The position numbers and the translations under genes are program-made. Of a stretch of DNA of 19,063 nt, positions 15,215-19,063 are shown piece by piece. Within the stretch, counting starts at the first letter, position 1, and each line of letters begins with the position of its first letter. Source of the DNA: Pseudomonadota bacterium (GTDB taxonomy: Bacteria > Pseudomonadota > Gammaproteobacteria > Acidiferrobacterales > Acidiferrobacteraceae); NCBI GenBank assembly GCA_021797365.1, contig JAJZZU010000012.1, forward strand, positions 1 to 19,063. The letters run 5' to 3'. A model generated the notes under the pieces. That model was not told where the DNA came from. It did no database searches and saw nothing but the letters and a program-made list of their open reading frames with translations.

Positions 15215-17371
15215 ATGAGACGGAACGGGCGGCGCGTGGAGGATACACGATTGGGGTCGGGGCGCGCGCTGCGGCGTGTGAATCGTGCGCACGGCACGGC
15301 GTTGCTCATACTCGCACTGCTGGCATGGGCGGTTCATGTCACGCTTGCCGATCATATCGCCGCGATCCGTTCGGATGCGCGCGTGATCAACGAGGCCGGA
15401 TTGGAGCGCATGCGCATACAACGCGCGGCCTTGCTGGTGATGCGTCTGGCGGCGGCGCCGGCGGCCGCTCGGTCTATCTTGCGCGCGGCCCTGGACGGCG
15501 AGGCACGGCGCATCTGGCATGTCTGGCGGGCCTTGCCGCCGCTACCGGCCGGAGATCTGGGGCAGTCGGGGCCGGTGAGCGCGCAGATCGCCCGGTTCGT
15601 GGGGTGGTTACGCGTGGCGGCAGCTCCCACCGCAGGTCCTGTCCATGCATCGGTCATGCGTGCGATCATCCATGCCGCCGACGGGCCCCTGGCCGTGGCC
15701 GTGAATCGGCGGGTTTTGGCCTACCAGCGGTTGGCCAATCACGATAACAGCGATCTTTCTAGGCTGGCAAGTGACCAGTTCTATCTGGTACTGGGGACGC
15801 TCGCAGGGTTGACGCTCCTTATTTTCGTACCGCTCTCGCGCCTTACCCGCGCCGAGATCGCCAAGCTTACGGACGCCATCGCCTATAATCGCGTGCTGTT
15901 CGAGTCGGCCCCTGATGGCATCATCGTCATAGACGAGCGCGGGATCATAGAGGCCTTCAACCCGGCGGCCGAGGTGCTGTTCGGCTGGCCTGCGGAGAGC
16001 GCCCGCGGCCGTTCCGTCGGCATCCTCATGGCGGAACCCGACCGCAGTCGTCACGGCGAGTATCTGGAGAGATATCTTACGAGCGGCGAACGCCATGTGA
16101 TCGGGCGGTTGCGCGAGGTCACCGCGGTGAATCAGGCCGGTACGTCGATCCCGGTGGAGATTTCCGTCGGTGCCATCGATGGAAGGCGGCGGCGGTTCGT
16201 GGGTATCGTGCGGGACCTTACGGTACGCAAGGCCGCACAGGAGGCCCTCGATGCCGTGCGCGGCCGCTATCAAGACCTTGTGACCAACCTGAATGTCGGC
16301 GTCTTTCGGATCATGGCGGGCGCGCCACCATGCTTCCTTGAGGTCAACCCCGCGATCCTGGCCCTCTTTCGCGCCCCAACGCGTGCCGCCCTGTTGGCAT
16401 GCCCCATAGACACCCTGTTTGTCGATAACGAGGATCGGCGGATCTTTTCCCATGAATGGGATCCGCAAACGCGCTCTGCGGATCGCGAGATCCCGGTGCG
16501 CACCCTGGACGGCGGCGTATTCTGGGCGGTGATCAGCGCCGTGCGTAAAGACGAGGCCGGACAGGTCTACTTCGATGGGGTCATGGAGGACGTCACCGAG
16601 CGCCGCGAGGCCTCGCGTGCGCTCGCCACCCTGAACCAGGACCTCCAGAGGAGGGTCATGGATCTCAACGTGGCCAACAAGGAGCTGGAGGCCTTCAGTT
16701 ACTCGGTGTCCCATGACCTGCGCGCCCCGTTGCGCAGCATAGATGGATTCAGTCAGGCCCTGCTTGAGGATTACGCCGACAAGGTGGATGCTGTGGGTCG
16801 TGACTATTTGACGCGCGTGCGTGCCGCGAGCCAGAAGATGGCACAGCTTATCGACGACCTCTTACAGCTCTCGCGGGTGGCGCGCGCGCAACTTATTCGC
16901 AAGCCCGTCGATATCACGGCCATGGCCCGCGACATCGCCGAGGGTCTGCGAACCGGGGAGCCCGGACGCCATGTGGAGTGGCGCATCGAGGAGGGCCTGC
17001 GGGTGGCCGCCGATCCCGTGTTGATGCGGCAGGTCATGGCCAATCTGCTGGCCAATGCCTGGAAATTCACCTCGAAGAAGGCCAGCGCCTACATCGAGGT
17101 GGGCGGGATGTCGGCCGGCGGAGGCCGGAGACTGTTCGTGCGGGACAACGGGGCGGGCTTCGATATGGCCTATGCGGATCGATTGTTTGGCGTTTTTCAA
17201 CGCTTGCATACCAGTCGCGACTTCGATGGCACGGGCATCGGCCTTGCCATCGTCCAGCGGATCGTGCACCGCCATGGTGGAGAAGTATATGCCGAGGGCG
17301 TGGTCGGCGAGGGCGCATGTTTCTCCTTTAGCATACCGGATGAGGAGGGTCTTGATGTCAGTCACCCCTGA
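15215..17371 (+). CDS. Membrane-bound PAS-PAS sensor histidine kinase
   Basis: This is a sensor kinase that autophosphorylates on His and passes phosphate to receiver domains. From ATG 15215 it has 718 residues. There are two membrane helices (about 27-47 and 188-208) around a periplasmic domain of about 140 residues. Just after helix 1 the text INEAGLERMRIQRAA resembles the P-box of NarX/PilJ-type sensors. Two PAS domains follow (about 218-340 and 350-465), then a coiled linker and a HisKA box SVSHDLRAPLRSIDGF (phospho-acceptor His500). The HATPase has an N box (N610, N614), G1 DNGAGF (644-649) and G2 GTGIGLAIV (672-680). The dimerisation box resembles kinases paired with Rcp1-like regulators. 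ATG 15215 has no clear ribosome binding site. An alternative TTG 15251 has a perfect GGAGG eight bases upstream and may be the true start. It overlaps the next gene by 17 bases. Confidence 0.93.
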   Translation: MRRNGRRVEDTRLGSGRALRRVNRAHGTALLILALLAWAVHVTLADHIAAIRSDARVINEAGLERMRIQRAALLVMRLAAAPAAARSILRAALDGEARRIWHVWRALPPLPAGDLGQSGPVSAQIARFVGWLRVAAAPTAGPVHASVMRAIIHAADGPLAVAVNRRVLAYQRLANHDNSDLSRLASDQFYLVLGTLAGLTLLIFVPLSRLTRAEIAKLTDAIAYNRVLFESAPDGIIVIDERGIIEAFNPAAEVLFGWPAESARGRSVGILMAEPDRSRHGEYLERYLTSGERHVIGRLREVTAVNQAGTSIPVEISVGAIDGRRRRFVGIVRDLTVRKAAQEALDAVRGRYQDLVTNLNVGVFRIMAGAPPCFLEVNPAILALFRAPTRAALLACPIDTLFVDNEDRRIFSHEWDPQTRSADREIPVRTLDGGVFWAVISAVRKDEAGQVYFDGVMEDVTERREASRALATLNQDLQRRVMDLNVANKELEAFSYSVSHDLRAPLRSIDGFSQALLEDYADKVDAVGRDYLTRVRAASQKMAQLIDDLLQLSRVARAQLIRKPVDITAMARDIAEGLRTGEPGRHVEWRIEEGLRVAADPVLMRQVMANLLANAWKFTSKKASAYIEVGGMSAGGGRRLFVRDNGAGFDMAYADRLFGVFQRLHTSRDFDGTGIGLAIVQRIVHRHGGEVYAEGVVGEGACFSFSIPDEEGLDVSHP

Positions 17372-17804
17372 ACGCTGCATTCTTCTCATAGAGGATAACC
17401 CGGATGACGAGGCCCTGACGCGTCGCGCGTTTGCCAAGAACAACATCACGAATCCGGTGGTTGTCGCCCACGATGGCGCTGAGGCCCTCGAGTATCTGTT
17501 TGACGAGGATATCCACGCGGCAGGCGCCAGCGGGCTTCCGATATTGATCCTGCTCGATCTGAAGCTTCCGAAGATCGACGGGTTGACGGTATTGCGACGG
17601 TTGCGTGCCGATCCGCGGACCAGGCTCTTGTCCGTCGTGATCCTGACATCGTCGGGCGAGCAGCAGGATCTGGTGGAAGGGTATGGACTGGGGGCTAACA
17701 GCTATATTCGCAAGCCGGTCGATTTCGCGCAGTTCATGGAAGCGGTGCGCCAGCTGGGTCTCTATTGGCTGATCCTGAACACCCCCCCGCCGCCGGTCAT
17801 ATAA
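17355..17804 (+). CDS. Single-domain response regulator (Rcp1-like)
   Basis: This is a stand-alone receiver domain of 149 residues with no output domain. It has the acidic pair E13/D14 (with D17) in LLIEDNPDDE, phospho-acceptor Asp68 in LLDLKLPKIDG, Thr98 in ILTSS and Lys120 in RKP. The extended loop between strands 2 and 3 and the tail LGLYWLILN are typical of Rcp1-type regulators that work with phytochrome-like or PAS kinases. The gene overlaps the kinase by 17 bp and has GAGGAGGG (17342-17349) five bases before its ATG, so the two are surely co-expressed and this is the likely direct target. As a single domain it must act by protein contact or pass phosphate onward. Confidence 0.94.
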   Translation: MSVTPERCILLIEDNPDDEALTRRAFAKNNITNPVVVAHDGAEALEYLFDEDIHAAGASGLPILILLDLKLPKIDGLTVLRRLRADPRTRLLSVVILTSSGEQQDLVEGYGLGANSYIRKPVDFAQFMEAVRQLGLYWLILNTPPPPVI

Positions 17805-17812
17805 CACTCGCC

Positions 17813-19063
17813 ATGGGCACACCGGTGCACATTCTGCTGCTGGAGGACGCCGAGGATGACGAGGCGTTGGTGCGGCGTACGTTAGCGAAGGCGGGAACTA
17901 CCTTCGTCATGGATCGCGTCGAGACCCGTACCGCTCTGATCCAGGCCCTCGATACCATGTCCTACGACATCATATTGTCCGATTATTCCATGCCCGGCTT
18001 GAGTCCGCACGATGCCCTGGCGATCCTTGCCGAGCGCCGACTTGATATTCCGGTGATACTCGTCACGGGCACGATAGGGGAGAACCGGGCGGCGGCGATC
18101 ATGCGCGCCGGGGCCCACGATTTCATCCTAAAGGACGATCTGTCACGGCTCGTACCGGCCATAGAGCGTGAGCTTCGCGAGGCGGAGGGCCGGCGTCAGC
18201 GGCGCGCCATCGAGAACGAGCAGCGCAAGCTCTCGCGTGTCGTCGAACAGACCGCGGATGCGGTTCTGGTGACGGACCGCAACGGACGCATAGAGTATGT
18301 GAATCCTGCGGTAAGCGAGCAGACCGGGTATAGCGCCTCGGAGCTTTTGGGGGCCACGCCCGCGATATTCCGCTCAGGGGCTCATGATCAGGCGTTTTAC
18401 CAAAAGCTTTGGTCGACGTTGCTGTCGGATCATGAGTTCCGGGCGGTATTTACCAACCGACGCAAGAGCGGTGAATGCTATTTCGAGGCCAAGACGCTGA
18501 CGCCATTCAAGGACGACACAGGCACCATCGCTGGCTTCATATCCACGGGTCGCGACGTGAGCGAGCTTGTGCGCATGCGTGAGGATCTGGAGCGTTCCCT
18601 GTCAGTGCTGCGCACCACCCTGGAGGCCACCGCCGATGGCATAGCGGTCACGGATCTCCAGAGGAACATCGTCGACTTCAATCAGCAGTATTGTGACATG
18701 TGGGGGTCGAGTGTATTTCCGACGTGTTCGTGGGTGGAGCGTAGAGCCATCATGGCAGAACTTGTTCGCGACCCCGAGGAATTTCTCGGGTTCGTCCAGT
18801 TCCTCTATGAACATCCCGCGGAAACCCGCTCCCAGGCGGCGATGTTGCGCGATGGCCGTGCTGTGGAGTGCTATTCCCAGCCGCAGAGGCGTGGCGATGA
18901 AATCATGGGCCGGGTGTGGTGTTATCGCGATATCACCCAACGCGTGCAGCACGAACAGCGCCTCATACATCTTGCCTATCACGATCCCTTGACGGATCTG
19001 CCCAATCGTCGGTTCATGGAAAAGCAATTGAAGGAGCGATTCGCGGCTGCGTGCGGGGAGGGC
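17813..19063 (+). CDS. REC-PAS-PAS-GGDEF response regulator, cut by the window end
   Basis: The frame from ATG 17813 is open to the last base (417 codons seen), so the gene continues beyond the window. Receiver domain: residues 1-120, with E11/D12, D15 and D16 in LLLEDAEDDE, phospho-acceptor Asp57 in ILSDYSMPG, Thr85 in VTGT and Lys108 in FILKDDL. PAS 1 covers about 137-255 (ADAVLVTDRNGRIEYVNPAV, then TGRDVSEL) and a divergent PAS 2 about 262-380 (ADGIAVTDLQRNIVDFN, ending CYRDITQRV). The last 30 residues, LAYHDPLTDLPNRRFME, are the start of a GGDEF diguanylate cyclase domain. Whether the GGDEF site is intact or an EAL domain follows cannot be seen. It starts 8 bp after the preceding regulator with no clear ribosome binding site, suggesting translational coupling. 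It is the natural output of the operon and a likely source of the c-di-GMP that BcsA binds. Confidence 0.9.
   Translation, partial: MGTPVHILLLEDAEDDEALVRRTLAKAGTTFVMDRVETRTALIQALDTMSYDIILSDYSMPGLSPHDALAILAERRLDIPVILVTGTIGENRAAAIMRAGAHDFILKDDLSRLVPAIERELREAEGRRQRRAIENEQRKLSRVVEQTADAVLVTDRNGRIEYVNPAVSEQTGYSASELLGATPAIFRSGAHDQAFYQKLWSTLLSDHEFRAVFTNRRKSGECYFEAKTLTPFKDDTGTIAGFISTGRDVSELVRMREDLERSLSVLRTTLEATADGIAVTDLQRNIVDFNQQYCDMWGSSVFPTCSWVERRAIMAELVRDPEEFLGFVQFLYEHPAETRSQAAMLRDGRAVECYSQPQRRGDEIMGRVWCYRDITQRVQHEQRLIHLAYHDPLTDLPNRRFMEKQLKERFAAACGEG

Overview
This window is a GC-rich proteobacterial chromosome segment, most likely gammaproteobacterial. I base that on GC-rich third codon positions, good Shine-Dalgarno sites, tightly packed operons and family matches. 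An acidophilic chemolithotroph (Acidiferrobacter- or Acidithiobacillus-like) is a guess from the combination of nickel uptake, phosphoketolase and cellulose genes. The sequence alone does not prove it.

Layout. (1) 1-509: 3' end of a NiCoT-family nickel/cobalt permease. (2) 590-2956 (+) and 2985-4160 (-): a convergent pair, xylulose-5-P/fructose-6-P phosphoketolase (xfp) and acetate kinase (ackA). Together they turn sugar phosphates into acetyl phosphate and then acetate plus ATP. (3) 4161-5760: about 1.6 kb with no convincing gene. It is partly AT-richer than its surroundings and holds several hairpins, TGACA repeats and a tandem 16-nt repeat. One doubtful small ORF (5209-5490) has a good ribosome binding site. 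(4) 5761-14279: a compact cellulose operon bcsA-bcsB-bcsC-bcsZ, with an 11-nt gap and then 4-nt and 8-nt gene overlaps. BcsA has the full set of glycosyltransferase motifs and an intact PilZ c-di-GMP-binding signature. (5) 14280-15214: about 0.9 kb of non-coding DNA with a perfect hairpin and a 22-bp-spaced direct repeat. (6) 15215-19063: a signalling operon of a membrane PAS-PAS histidine kinase, a single-domain (Rcp1-like) response regulator, and a REC-PAS-PAS-GGDEF protein cut by the window end.

How it fits together. The kinase and two receiver proteins probably form a phosphorelay that sets c-di-GMP output through the GGDEF protein. BcsA next door is built to be switched on by c-di-GMP. 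This suggests a local sense, c-di-GMP and cellulose circuit, although the link is inference from proximity and domain content.

The most notable anomaly is in BcsZ. The aspartate that acts as catalytic base in E. coli BcsZ (Asp243, in the SYDAIR motif) is asparagine here (SYNAIR, residue 290), while the acid Glu (TTSE) is kept. The protein also carries an unusually long N-terminus ending in a lipobox-like LGGC.
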